From Pezicula radicicola (Eukaryota > Ascomycota > Leotiomycetes > Helotiales > Dermateaceae), in NCBI GenBank assembly GCA_003008705.1, contig PDUO01000002.1, forward strand, positions 1,320,898 through 1,384,897: DNA of 64,000 nucleotides, given 5' to 3'. A model generated the notes under the pieces. That model was not told the DNA's origin and did no database searches. It worked only from the letters and a program-made list of their open reading frames with translations. Shown here piece by piece: positions 25,557 through 36,772 of this stretch. The first letter of the stretch is position 1; every line of letters begins with the position of its first letter. The position numbers and the translations under genes are program-made.

Positions 25557-25659
25557 CTCTTCTTCACCTGTGACTGCATTGCGAGCTACCAGGTCGTTTA
25601 CCTCGTACAAGCTTGCCCATGCGGCACCCTACACTGATTCGCAGGAGAAATTAAGGTGT
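25557..25659 (+). repeat. Decayed Cys-rich coding repeat, copy 1
   Basis: In the frame starting at 25557 this reads 'LFFTCDCIASYQVVYL', then 'ACPCGTLH' and a stop codon. It matches copy 2 about 270 bases downstream at both DNA and protein level. The origin is unknown; it is likely a gene or transposon remnant. Confidence 0.55.
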
Positions 25660-25827
25660 TGTTTATCGATCACTTCTCCACTTACCCTAACCTGTGATTG
25701 GGAACGCTAGTGCTGCCGCTGCCGCAAGGGGACAGGTCCTTAGAGATGAAGATGTCGCATCTATCACAGCAGCAGGCAACTAGAGACACCAAGCTGCCCA
25801 TGCAAGAGTCCAGGCTCTCTTTCCCAA

Positions 25828-25934
25828 CCTCTTCTTCACCTGCGATTGCGCCGCGAGTTACCAGGCAGTTTACCTAGCATGGGCTTACCCATGTGGTAGC
25901 ATGCACTGGTTTGAAAGAGAGAGTGAGGAGGTGT
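25828..25934 (+). repeat. Decayed Cys-rich coding repeat, copy 2
   Basis: Reads 'LFFTCDCAASYQAVYLAW', then 'YPCGSMHWFERESEEV' and a stop. It has no stop where copy 1 is interrupted, so it is the better preserved copy. The paired Cys residues (CDC, PCG) conserved between copies suggest it once coded for a small Cys-containing domain. No family recognised. Confidence 0.55.
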
Positions 25935-28900
25935 AAATTAACGTACGCCTCCTCCTTTCATCTTATATTTGCCTTTGCTGTCAATTATATTCGTGGTGTC
26001 AGTTCTTGTCTGTGTTGTTCTTACTGTCTAAGAAAATATTGCTGGAAGAATTGGTTGTGTTTTTCTAGGCTAATCAGCTTAATGTTTATAGTCAACCTCT
26101 GGCCCCGCCCCCTTCCTTCTCAAATATCAAGAACCGCTTACTTTGTATATATTACTATGTATGTACCTCTTCTGAAAATAATAGATAGAGATAGAGTTAA
26201 TCCCATGGGGAGGTATTGCACGCGGGCCAAGGTGCATACATATATCCTAAATTACCCAAATTCTCTCAAAAATCTCATGTTCGTATGATTTCTTTGGTAG
26301 CTGGTTTAAATTCCAGTGTACTAGAGTTTTGCAGCTTCTTGTCTTCTTTTCTAGTCTTTTTTTTTTTCGAAAGGTGTGTTAGAGGAACAATTTCATAGGC
26401 GAAAAAGAGCTCGAGGCTAATAATTACAATTACACACAATTACAAAGACAATATATGTTGAATGGGAAGCAATATAGACAGCAGCAACATATAGTAGCAA
26501 TGGAGTTGTATTGTGTTCTGTGTAGAAGCTAGAGTGCCAGAATGGGCCTACTTGTAGTGGGCAATCACATGACTATTCCCATATATTCACTGAATTCAAC
26601 AATATATGTTCGTCCTAGTATCCACTATAACAAGAGTGCTACATTCTTGTTATAAGAGTCAAGCAGTAGTAATACCACTAAACTAAATATCGAACCTGAG
26701 TTATGTCAAGAGAACAATGAAGACGAAGAACAACAGACGGGAACTGATTGTGGTTGTGGTTGTTCTTCTGATGTACCTGAAAGCTGGAAGATTGACGGTA
26801 TAAGAACCGGAATGAGAAGTCCTCGCCTTTTATTTCAAATATTGGACGACTTCAAAACCATAGTAGAATCTATCTTCTTGTTGCACACTAGGTCTAGTTG
26901 TTTGATTATCTTTTACAAACTATAGAGGGCCTGAGTCTAGGACTATCTAGTATCTTGCATAGTAAATTAGCTTATATATTGTTGTTAAACAGGACTTTGT
27001 TGTCATTAATACTATTAAAAAGCAAGCTAGTCTCCGGTAATACACTCTGTTATTATTTGTAATATCTCTATATCTATAGATATTCTTTCTTCTAGATATC
27101 TAGAAAAGCAAGCGTTACATTTTTGCTAAGATCGGTATGATTCTTATTAGTAGCCACGGGGGTAAACTCGAATTTGAGCGTATTTGCGTTGTTTTCGGGG
27201 TATGTACCGTAATATTGAAACTAAGTGTAGCTAACTTTAATCTTTCCTCGCCTCGGCATCTCAGTTCGAAATCCTCTATCACTTAGTGGCGATTTCCCAA
27301 TACTCGCTTTGAGAGATTTTAGTAGTAATGATAGTTGATAGCCTACAGTACATACTCAAATAACATTCGTCTAGCCCAACACCTGCAGCCTGTATGCTGA
27401 CCGAAACTCCCTCTTTTACTCTATTCCCTACCTGTCTCATTTCCGATTTCGAACTTAGACACTTCTCTGTGTCAAAGCAAAGCAGAGGATGAACAAAGTT
27501 CCGAAAGGAATCTGCAGAAGTTTATATTGTTCGCTTCCCAGACCCTGTAACAGTTACCCCTATCTCGCTGACCTCGCTTGGGATTTGCCGGACTCACAGC
27601 CCCTTTCTTCAATAGCCGATTTAGTCGCTTATTAACTCCGAAAGACAGGCCATTTCTAGAGTTTGAGTAGGGAGTACGTCTTGTGTTTCAGCGCAGTGAC
27701 ATCTGACGACGACTATGTCATCACAGGTGCTGCTTTCACATCTTCAGTTTTTTCGTGGAACAAGTTTAGGCACTGTTTGGGAGACTCGATATTTTGCGAC
27801 TTCAGAAACAGAACAGATTGCCAAGTTTGTTGAACATGTTCGCACGAGTTCTGACCGAACAACCTCCTGTCTGGTTTACAGAAGCTCGGAATTCGGGCTA
27901 AAATTAAAGGGTGGTTACATCGCCGTTTTTACGGTTTACCAGTGATTCAGCCGGTCGATCCCGTGAAAAGGTTCCTTAAACCCGGTCGGTCTGTCTCTTG
28001 GACAAGTCGTTCTGCGATGTTGGGAAATTCCCAGAACTTCGTCCCTGTAGAGTTCTTGCCATGCATTTCGCACTTGGCAATAACACAATAAGCCATTACA
28101 GTACTTAAGGCTGAGCTGTTTACGACTTACCGCTTTCGCGATTGCCGAAATTCGACAATCCTCATTCCTGCATCTCTTATACCATTTTATATCCTCAAAG
28201 CCTCTCTTTCTGTAAAGCCAGGTCCTTGGCCGGAGGGTTCGTCTAAAAAGACTTCTTCCTTCGGCGATCCACGAGATCATGCAAGCTTTTCCCACCACTG
28301 GCGGATTGTGGTTTCCCGAGCGTGCCTTTGACCTTTGACCTAAGGCTTAGATCCCCACAACGTGCGTGTCTTCATATTTCTTATCTACGCCGCTTGGCCC
28401 GCACATATGGAGATGGGCACGTTTGCAACAACCACCTTGGCTAGGGTTCTGTCCATAATCAGCCAATTGTGGCCAAGCTGCCCAGGAGATAGTAAACTCT
28501 CGTGGATAGCACAGTTCAGATGAAACATATTCGAAAAGCACAAGTCTTTTTCGTAACAGAATCTGTTCTACGCAAAGCACAACCCAGAATCTTGTTCTGC
28601 TGTCGTACCACCTGCTGTAAATGTTTCGAAGGCTCCTTCGTATGTTCGAGATGTTTTAACGTATAAATCGGCTTCTCATACACAGACTCTGGTGGTGGGG
28701 TGTTGTGCTCCACAATATCTTCATTATGGCTTTCCCCTGTCTGTCCACATTACGCAAGCTTCTTGCTCGCCTCCCTCAAGTGCTGCACCTCTTCTTTCCT
28801 TTTCTGTATTTCTAGTACTGAGCCTCCATCGATTTGTACAAACAGACCACTGCTTAATTGTAGACATCTGGGGCTCAATATCTCTGCTGTGTTCGCCAAT

Positions 28901-29291
28901 CTTTTTTCGTCCCATCTCAATCTTTCTATTCTATTTTTTGATCTCGTTGGCAGCTCCTTCTTGGAGATCTTTCATGCGACGCCAACACTTTTAGATCCCA
29001 GTGAAGATCAAGACATCATTACTAGTACTCGGTCGGCACTGCCGTGTGGGGGAGTTCGAGCGAAAGGCCGCGTACCTATCGGGCTCAAGAGCTTTATCAT
29101 AGTAAAGAAGTCCTCGACTGCCGCCTCTTCATAATAGTTTCAGTCCATCTGATCTTTCTGTTCTCTGACCTGTCCGACCTCCAACCCGTTGTATTTATTT
29201 TGGGCTTCCTGGTCAAGGAGCTTCTTGTTTGTTTCTTATAAACAACACATTACGTTCTTGGAAAAAGGAAGGGAAAGGAAAAGGAAAAAAG

Positions 29292-30494
29292 ATGACGGCT
29301 GTTATGTCTTCACCGGCGAGATCGCCTTATATGGCGGCGATTATAGTCTTGCTCTTGGTCTGGTCGATATGGTACTTGGAAGTTCCTGGGCAAGTGAGCA
29401 CCGCTGTTCAGACACATACGGACGCAGCACATATACCACAAGGTCATGACGGCAATGTACCAGCGGCTGGACAGGAAATAGTACCAACAGAAGGATCAGT
29501 CACTGCAGTGCCAACAAATCCCATATCAGACCGACCGCTTATTCTATACGCCTACTCAGAAACCGCATCGGCAAGGACCAATCTCCAATTCTTCATCAAA
29601 CATGGCCTTCACGCAGCAGCCGATTTTATCTTCATCATGAATGGACAGACAGATGCCACGAAGTTGATTCCACAGGCGGACAACATCCGGTACATCCAGC
29701 GACCAAACGACTGTTATGATTTGGGTGCGTACGCTGAAGTGTTGACGAAAAATGATTTGTACAAGGGCTACAAGAAATACATCATGTTGAATGCCAGTAT
29801 TCGAGGACCATTTTTACCATACTGGGCCGAGAGTTGCTGGAGCGACATGTACCTACGGAGAGTAACCGAAGAAGTAAAGGTATGTCATAAGACCTGCACC
29901 AGACCTCTCACTCTGCGAAATAACATAGTTGCTAACCGATTGAAACAGCTCGTCGGTATGACTGCAAACTGCTGGCCACAATTCCACGTCCAATCCATGA
30001 TCTGGGCTACCGATCGCACAGGAATAGAACTTCTCCTCTTCCCACCTAAGAGCGTAACCGACAGCCTAAACGCCAGCTTCGAAGAACTCCAAGCAAAAAT
30101 CAGCGGAACCTCACTCGACACAAGCGACGACGAAGATGATACCACCGAAAAACAACCCGAAGCTCTCCTACCTCCCGGAATCAACAGTTGTTTCCATACA
30201 TGGTCAACAGCCGTACATGCCGAGATCGGAGCTTCTGCAATCATTGAAGCGGCAGGTTATAAATTGGATGTTATGATGAGTCTTTATCACAAGAGTGACA
30301 ATTATGAACAGGAGTGTGATAGTACTAAGAATGGGGATGTTCTTTGGGATAAGAAATATGAGGGGACTAATGTCCATCCTTATGAGACTATCTTTTTGAA
30401 GAGTAATCGCGATATTGATCCTGTTGGGTTGAAGAAGTTGACGGAGTGGACGGATGGGAGAGGGTATAGTAGTTATCAATTTTGTAAGGCTTAA
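29292..30494 (+). CDS. RgpF-like putative type II membrane glycosyltransferase, paralog 1
   Basis: Exons are 29292..29879 and 29949..30494 (377 residues); the intron is 69 nt. The start is the first ATG; the frame is open upstream only from a TTG. A hydrophobic segment at about residues 14-30 ('AAIIVLLLVWSIWYL') is a single N-terminal anchor, followed by a stalk and a catalytic-type domain: 'NLQFFIKHGLHAAADFIFI', 'NDCYDLGAYAEVL', 'KKYIMLNASIRGPFLPYW', 'LVGMTANC', 'HVQSMIWATD', 'EGTNVHPYETIFLK' and 'TEWTDGRGYSSYQFC'. The DLG...LNAS-RGPF layout resembles rhamnan synthesis protein F (RgpF, PF05045) and its eukaryotic relatives; this is my reading, not a search result. Expected in the Golgi, building a surface glycan. 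The paralog at 46.65 kb shares the intron site. It carries an acidic insertion (SDDEDDTTEKQ) that the paralog lacks. Confidence 0.8.
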   Translation: MTAVMSSPARSPYMAAIIVLLLVWSIWYLEVPGQVSTAVQTHTDAAHIPQGHDGNVPAAGQEIVPTEGSVTAVPTNPISDRPLILYAYSETASARTNLQFFIKHGLHAAADFIFIMNGQTDATKLIPQADNIRYIQRPNDCYDLGAYAEVLTKNDLYKGYKKYIMLNASIRGPFLPYWAESCWSDMYLRRVTEEVKVCHKTCTRPLTLRNNIVANRLKQLVGMTANCWPQFHVQSMIWATDRTGIELLLFPPKSVTDSLNASFEELQAKISGTSLDTSDDEDDTTEKQPEALLPPGINSCFHTWSTAVHAEIGASAIIEAAGYKLDVMMSLYHKSDNYEQECDSTKNGDVLWDKKYEGTNVHPYETIFLKSNRDIDPVGLKKLTEWTDGRGYSSYQFCKA

Positions 30495-31136
30495 GATGGA
30501 TTGGTGGAATTTTCTTTTGTTCTTTGTATAGATATACATTTTTGGAGGCTTTTTGTTTGATAGCGTTGGCGTTGGGGCTACTTTTGGGGTTTGGGATGGA
30601 GTTGGGAAGGAAGGATAGACTCTATTGGATTAGATATATCGGGATATCCAGATGGATAGGAAATTTGTGTTGTACATACCATAACAATATTACATGTGAT
30701 GGCTTGATCCATCTACGTATATATATATATATATATAAATACATTGTACTTAACAAAAATCAAAAGATCAAATAACATACTTCTTCATACCTGTATTCTT
30801 TTGCTTTCCGCTCTTCTTACAGGCAAAGAGAGCTAGCTATCTCTTTAAGAGAGAATTGATTGAACTGACCTAATGTCCTTACAATTATTATTAGCAGATA
30901 GGTAGATAACTGTCACTGTTCAACCTCAATGGCTCATCTGTAGCGAAATCGCTTGGAACCACGTGATATAAAATACAATGATCTTGGCAACTAACTACCG
31001 TAATGCAATGTAATGCTACGAATAGCTGCTTTCTGTTTGCACTCCTTACGGTTTAGTTGAAGAGCTAGCTGCTGTTACTACTCGCTCCATTACAGGCACA
31101 GAATTTGGGGTATATATCATTTTGTGTATTTGGAGA
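30495..31136. other. Convergent intergenic region
   Basis: Between the 3' ends of the RgpF-like gene and RPF1. AT-rich, with a short (TA)n run at about 30717-30738. No gene seen. Confidence 0.6.
30717..30738. repeat. (TA)n simple repeat
   Basis: About ten uninterrupted AT dinucleotides, in a 3' flank. Confidence 0.85.
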
Positions 31137-32399
31137 TTACAGACTGAATCTCGTCCTCTGTTTCTCTTGATGAGCTTTCCACTCCCATTGAACAGCATCT
31201 GCACCTTCACTGCCGGCTCTGCCTATTCCCCGGTCAACGCGTCTTAGCTTCAAGGTAAATCTAGGCCCTAACTCTTGCAGACCAGCCCGGATTCCCTCCA
31301 CGCCCTCGTAGACCTTACCATCAGGTCCCACGACACTCTTTTCGGTTTCCCTCTTCTCACGGAATATGTATCGATGCCTTCTAACGAAGATATAGTCTCT
31401 TTGATTGTGAAGAGTCACAACTTGTCTTCCCTGTAACTCAGGCTGCGGAGGAAACAAGGTCAGGAAAAGGCGAGCGGTCAAGAGACCTAGCGGTGTCCGG
31501 AAATTATTTAGGATTAGTTCTGGGTAATGATTTGTTGGGTTTCCATGTCCAGGTAGTTTCTTTCCTTCGACCCAATTTGCGATTGAGAAATGGCAGGTTG
31601 GCCCAGAAGGCAAATGTACAATTGTAAGGCCAGTAGGCTTTTTCTGATCCTCTTTCAAGAGAACTACAGAGGTGTAATTGCGATTTGAAGCAAATTTAGA
31701 TATTTCTCTCAGGGAGAACTTGTGGCCGTAGCGGTGGGCTGAGCGTGGTATGTAGGTACTATTCGGGAAAAGAGTGCAAAGGAGATGTGCTTCTGCATGG
31801 AGGGTTGAGTTTATAGAGGTAGTGAGTAAGATTTTGGGAGCTGGTGGAGGTTCGTCCGAGAATAGAGTTGGAAATTTGAGGGAGAGTGACGAAGGTGTTA
31901 AGTCAAGGTTTGTGCTGGTTGAGGATGGTGCGATCGAGGGTGCATTTGACGGAGCTCTTTGCCGTCTTTTCGTAGATTTGCTATCTGGATCTTCGTCGGA
32001 ATCTGAGCCTGACTCATCAGAATCTAACATGCTGTCTGCATCGTCGTCCTGATCTTCCTCATCTCCATCTTCCTCAAGAGGTGCGTTCTCTGCCGCTTCT
32101 GCTTCTTCTATGCGTCTCCTTTTCAACACCTCGACATCGACACTGGCATTCAGACCATCGTCATCCACATCATCCCAAACACGCTTCCTGTCAATTGTAT
32201 GGGGAATATTCCTCGCCAATCGTTCTCTCTTTAGTTCTGGGTCCCGGTCTTCTTCTCGTCTGCGTTTGAATCGTTCATCCCGGCGGAGACTATCGCGAGC
32301 TTTCTTCCGTTTGACATTCAAATCTTGCCGCCTGAATTTATTTTCTGTTTTGAATGGCAATGAAGCCTTAGTAGACGGCTTGATTTTTTTCGAACCCAT
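31137..32399 (-). CDS. RPF1: RPF1 ribosome production factor (Brix domain)
   Basis: A nucleolar factor needed for 60S ribosomal subunit assembly (27S pre-rRNA processing). Single exon, 420 residues, ATG at 32399. The N-terminal 115 residues are Lys/Arg-rich ('KARDSLRRDERFKRRREE', 'RNIPHTIDRKRVWDD'), followed by an acidic stretch (DGDEEDQDDDADSMLDSDE). The Brix domain runs from about 190 to the C-terminus: 'PKILLTTSINSTLHAEAHLL', 'FPNSTYIPRSAHRYGHKFS', 'TGLTIVHLPSGPTCHFSI', 'NFRTPLGLLTARLFLTLFP' and 'QRDYIFVRRHRYIF'. RIPHT-type and RRHRYIF motifs are diagnostic of RPF1 within the Brix family. Head-to-head with glycyl-tRNA synthetase, another translation gene. Confidence 0.95.
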   Translation of the reverse strand: MGSKKIKPSTKASLPFKTENKFRRQDLNVKRKKARDSLRRDERFKRRREEDRDPELKRERLARNIPHTIDRKRVWDDVDDDGLNASVDVEVLKRRRIEEAEAAENAPLEEDGDEEDQDDDADSMLDSDESGSDSDEDPDSKSTKRRQRAPSNAPSIAPSSTSTNLDLTPSSLSLKFPTLFSDEPPPAPKILLTTSINSTLHAEAHLLCTLFPNSTYIPRSAHRYGHKFSLREISKFASNRNYTSVVLLKEDQKKPTGLTIVHLPSGPTCHFSIANWVEGKKLPGHGNPTNHYPELILNNFRTPLGLLTARLFLTLFPPQPELQGRQVVTLHNQRDYIFVRRHRYIFREKRETEKSVVGPDGKVYEGVEGIRAGLQELGPRFTLKLRRVDRGIGRAGSEGADAVQWEWKAHQEKQRTRFSL

Positions 32400-32664
32400 T
32401 GTGACGTCGCGGGGTAAATTGCGAAGTTGTAGATTTTCTTGAGGATCTTCTCAAAATATTTTTGTGGAGCTTTGCTTTGCTTTGAACCTCGGAAAAACCT
32501 TTACCCTTGCGTCCGACAAGGCTGGCGGGGGCCTCGTTGATTTTTGGTGGAAGAGTCACATCAACATTGATATTGACCCCACGAAACAAGTAACGTCTTC
32601 AGCCTATTATATCGTGCAGGTCTGATTGAGTGACTCAGATCTCAATTGGATGAGCGTTAAGTGA
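32400..32664. promoter_or_regulatory. Bidirectional promoter between RPF1 and GRS1
   Basis: A 265-base divergent gap linking a ribosome-assembly gene and a tRNA synthetase gene; shared growth control is plausible. No specific site identified. Confidence 0.6.
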
Positions 32665-34884
32665 ATGCACTCCATCTGCAACTTCGCACGAACCGCTGGC
32701 CGACGTACAAGTACCATTCCACAATTTCGATTCTTTACAGCTACTACACAAAACAACAAATTCCAGATTCAGAGGTCGTCGAAGCTACCACCGCCCAAAA
32801 TGACTACCGCCACAACGCTCAAGGGCCAGCCCCTTGATCGCCCCGCTCTCGACTCCATGCTGCGACGGCGCATGTTCTACACGCCCTCGTTCGAAATTTA
32901 TGGTGGTATCGCTGGTCTCTATGATTATGGCCCGCCCGGTTGCTCCCTGCAGTCAAATGTTGTGGATTTGTGGCGCAAACACTTCATTTTGGAGGAGGAT
33001 ATGCTCGAGGTCGATTGCACTGCATTGACACCGCATGAAGTTTTGAAGACAAGTGGTCACGTCGACAAGTTCGCCGATTGGATGTGCAAGGACCCAAAGA
33101 ACGGCGAGATCATAAGAGCGGATCACTTTGTAGAGGAGGTTTTGGAGGCAAGATTGAAGGGTGATAAGGAGGCGAGAGGTGTTAAGATTGAGGAAAAGGA
33201 AGAGGACCCAAAGAAGAAGAAGCGGAAGGTCAAGGGCACAGAAGCTGTCAAGTTGGATGACGCAGTTGTGCAGGAGTATGAGGAAATTCTAGCTAAGGTG
33301 AGAGCATTTTGGATAGCTCTCAATCATAAAACTAACCGTCTTAGATTGACAACTACAATGGTGACGAGCTAGGTGCACTCATCAAGAAGTACGAGCTCAA
33401 GAACCCAAATACCGGTGTTGAGCCATTGCCTCCAGTTGCGTTCAACCTTATGTTCCAGACCAGCATCGGCCCAAGCAGCAATACCCCAGGTTATCTACGA
33501 CCAGAGACTGCACAAGGCCAATTTCTTAATTTCGCAAAGCTGCTTGATTTCAATCAACAGGGCATGCCCTTTGCCTCCGCATCTATTGGCAAATCTTTCC
33601 GAAATGAGATTTCTCCACGTGCTGGTCTCCTGCGGGTTCGCGAATTCTTAATGGCTGAGATTGAACATTACGTTGATCCTGCTGGTGGCAAGAAGCACTC
33701 CCGTTTTGATGAAGTCAAGGACGTCGAGCTAGTCTTACTAAACCGCCATACCCAACTTGCCGGCAAGACAAATGTTGAAAAGGTTGCAATTGGCAAGGCA
33801 GTTGCCGACGGTACCGTTGACAATGAGACACTTGGTTATTTCCTGGCACGCATTCAGCTATTCTTGAAGAAAATTGGTATTGATCAATCGAAGCTCAGGT
33901 TCAGACAGCACATGGCAAACGAGATGGCACATTATGCTGCTGACTGCTGGGATGCCGAATTGCTGACCAGTAATGGTTGGGTTGAATGTGTTGGTTGTGC
34001 AGATAGAAGTGCATACGATCTCTCAGTACATGCAAAGAAGACCGGTGCACCATTAGTCGTTCGACAGAGACTGGACAAGCCGATTAGCATTGAGGAATGG
34101 CAAATTGAACTCGACAAGAAGAAGTTTGGCCCATTTTTCAAGAAGGATGGCAAGACTGTGGAGGCCGCTATCGAGGCTCTTCCACAATCTTCCCGCGAGG
34201 CGCTTGCAGAAGATTTGAAGAAGGATGGTAAGATCACGATCGATGTTGAAGGTGTCGGTAATGGCAAGGTTGAAATCAGCAAGGACCTTATTGTCATCGA
34301 GCGACGAACCCGGACCGAGAACACTAGAGAATTCACACCAAATGTCATCGAGCCATCATTTGGTATTGGTAGAATCCTATACTCGTTGATGGAGCACAGC
34401 TACTGGACCCGTGGTAGTGATGGTGGCGATGAAGCACGTGGTGTAAGTTTGCAACTCCCCAGAAAATTCTCATGTACTGACTTGCTAGGTTCTCTCTTTC
34501 CCACCTATTGTAGCACCCACGAAAGTCCTGCTAGTTCCACTGTCTGGCCATGAGAGCTTCAAGCCTCTTCTTGTTAAGATATCGCAGAAGCTTCGTTCCA
34601 TGGGCGTTTCCAGCCGTATCGATGACTCTTCAGCATCAATTGGCAAGCGCTATAGCCGAAACGATGAACTTGGTACTCCTCTTGGTATCACTGTTGATTT
34701 CCAGAGTGTCCAAGACAGCACCTTCACGTTGAGAGACAGAGACTCTACCAAGCAGGTCCGTGCAGATGAGCCAACCATACTAGCTGCGATCAAGTCTTTG
34801 GTAGAAGGTGAGAAAGTCTGGGCCGATATTGAGAAGGAGTTGCCTGCTTTTGAAGGGCAGGAAGCTGAGATTCCCGTCCGCTAA
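32665..34884 (+). CDS. GRS1: Glycyl-tRNA synthetase, probably dual cytosolic/mitochondrial
   Basis: A class II synthetase that charges tRNA-Gly. Exons are 32665..33297, 33345..34442 and 34489..34884; both introns (47 and 46 nt) are phase 0; 708 residues. Motifs: 'IYGGIAGLYDYGPPGC', 'HVDKFADWMCKD', motif 2 'GKSFRNEISPRAGLLRVREF', 'GWVECVGCADRSAYDL', 'EPSFGIGRILYSLMEHSYW', then the anticodon-binding domain ('PPIVAPTKVLLVPLS', 'SIGKRYSRNDELGTP'). A Lys-rich insertion (KKKKRKVKG) sits in the catalytic half. The first 45 residues are Arg/Ser/Thr-rich without acids, like a mitochondrial presequence. The second ATG at 32800 has a better start context (cccaaaATGa) and would give the cytosolic form. 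Confidence 0.95.
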
Positions 34885-36772
34885 AAGGCAGTATTGTCAA
34901 ATGATAGGACCTTCTCCATCTGGTGGCATACTTGAGTGTATCTGTGGTCATGACCTCGGAGAATGAAGGGCTTTGTAGAGAGAGCTACACAATAGCTGAC
35001 GAGATGTAGACTGAGAATTACCAGAAAGTGTTGCCCCAAACTCTCTTTTGATACTTTGTCTCGGCCGTTCTTTTTAGGCTGATATTGCCCCGCGCTTGTA
35101 CTCCCTGAAAGGTCTCTGTTCCTAGTTCCCCTTATGAAGCAAGTCTTAAGAAAACATGATGACATGATATGATTCGATCCCGCCGTTTTCGTGATATGGA
35201 GAGCCTAGGACTGCTCTTCGAATCGCAAAGGGCAAGAGCCAGCCTTGTGTAGAAAGGCCACACAAGGCTTCTAGAATATACAGAACGAGGCAGTCGACCA
35301 CTCAGATGCCGACAACCGTCAGAATTATTTGCATTGGATTCATTGGATGGGCGCGGGCAATAAGGAATTGCGACAAGAAACATTTCACAGCTGTGCAGCC
35401 ACTTCTGCGACAGGGTCCTCCTGAATCAGAAACACGAGGGTCAAATTGGGGGGTAGATTTGTTGTTTCAAGCTTGGAGCATGGACTTTTTTTAGAGGGTG
35501 AAGCTGCTTCTACGGGTCTTCTTCCTCCCGCACTACTCGGGTAAGGAGCAACTGAGGTTTCTCCTTCAGCTGCTGGAAGGCTGTGTTCTTCTGCAAACCA
35601 GGAAAAACTGTGTGTGGCGACTGCTGTTAAACGCTTGACTTTCTCGATTAGGGGCTGGTCTTTTCGGAAGCACCAACCCTGAAACAAAGCAGGAAAGAGG
35701 TTGGCATTGATTCATTATGTCCACTGCGACGCTTTTGCACCAGATACATGAAAGAGACCCGACTACCGCGTGCACTGTCTTATTAATAAGCGTTCGATAA
35801 CGCAAGCCATGGTGCATTTGTGTTTGGTTTACATTTGCACGGCTGGCTGCGAGCAGCCCACTTGTCAAGTCTAACCTTAGGACGTCCACATCCACAAAAC
35901 CCTAACTGCACTGTTTGCATTCCCCAGCGAAACTCTACTTCCGACTGTACTTTGCGAGATCTGATCTTCTGGTTTCTGAAGCTGCTGCCACTGCTACTGC
36001 TGCCCTGCTGTTTGCTGAATAACAAGCTGCAGATAGCCCGCCAGCTGCAGAACAGACGAATTCTCCTTCTTCTGGATGCTCATCTTTTCCCACTTTTATG
36101 ATAATCAAAAAGCAAATAGGAATAAATGCCCGTTCCCCTTGTCCTTGCTACCTAGGCTTTGACTCCGCGGTCCTCTTTGGATAAGACCCCTACGACCCCC
36201 CCTGATTCCCTGAAAGGCCATTAATTAGTACACCGCTACCGCTAGTGGGCGCTTCCCGCTTCGGTCTAAGCGGCAAATCACAGCATCTCAACTACTCGAT
36301 CAACAACCCTCACGTTCACGATCAGCTCCCGTCGTCTTGATAATCTCCCTCGCACAACGCCCTGCATTTGCATAGCACGTATTCGTCTCCAAAAGACTTC
36401 GTACCTACCGTGCAAATACTAATGAAGAACTGAACTCGTGTCGACCTCTGCAACGACAATCCTGCACGCTGGGCGATAAGGCGGGCGGGCTTTTGGTCGA
36501 GGCACAGCAAAGCAAAGCTTCCCCTTGTAATTCCTCGAGCCTCATCGCCGGCGACAACCATTTCATAATTGCCCAGTGCATCCATTGTATGCTTTCCTAT
36601 GTCCAGCAGTCGTGTGAGATCTGTATGCTGATGTTGGCAACAGTACAATACAGTACAGGCGACAGACAATAATTCATTTACGATACCCCGCAGCTACTTT
36701 CCAGCCTCTTTGCAAGGCAATCTTGAAGCTTTTTTACTAGTCGCATATTCTGTTCTTTACATCTTGGCCAAC
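34885..36772. other. Intergenic region, CLA4 promoter side
   Basis: No gene seen. Two close CAGTAC units including one TACAGTAC lie at 36641-36656, about 120 bases before the CLA4 start. The ORFs here have no family pattern. Confidence 0.55.

Larger units (their letters stand above)
23443..29291. other. Long AT-rich gene-poor region
   Basis: Nearly 6 kb between the RING-ZZ-SH3 gene and the RgpF-like gene. I found no intact gene: frames at 25279..25710, 25893..26288, 27936..28298 and 28700..29134 lack family patterns. It holds the perfect hairpin at 24818..24888, two decayed Cys-rich copies at 25.56-25.93 kb, a short hairpin at about 26626-26657 and a 14-base palindrome (TCTAGATATCTAGA, about 27092). 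TA-rich composition between 23.5 and 27.1 kb suggests old, possibly RIP-mutated repeat DNA. The last 500 bases are pyrimidine-rich on the plus strand and probably the promoter/leader of the next gene. Confidence 0.55.

Noticed and set aside
27240..27300. tRNA-like 'CAGTTCGAAATCC' box
   Set aside because: Resembles a T-loop, but no matching A-box, acceptor stem or anticodon arm can be placed around it.
29229..29291. Upstream TTG start for RgpF-like 1
   Set aside because: Non-ATG; the Lys/Gly-rich extension precedes the membrane anchor and the first ATG fits a normal type II signal anchor.
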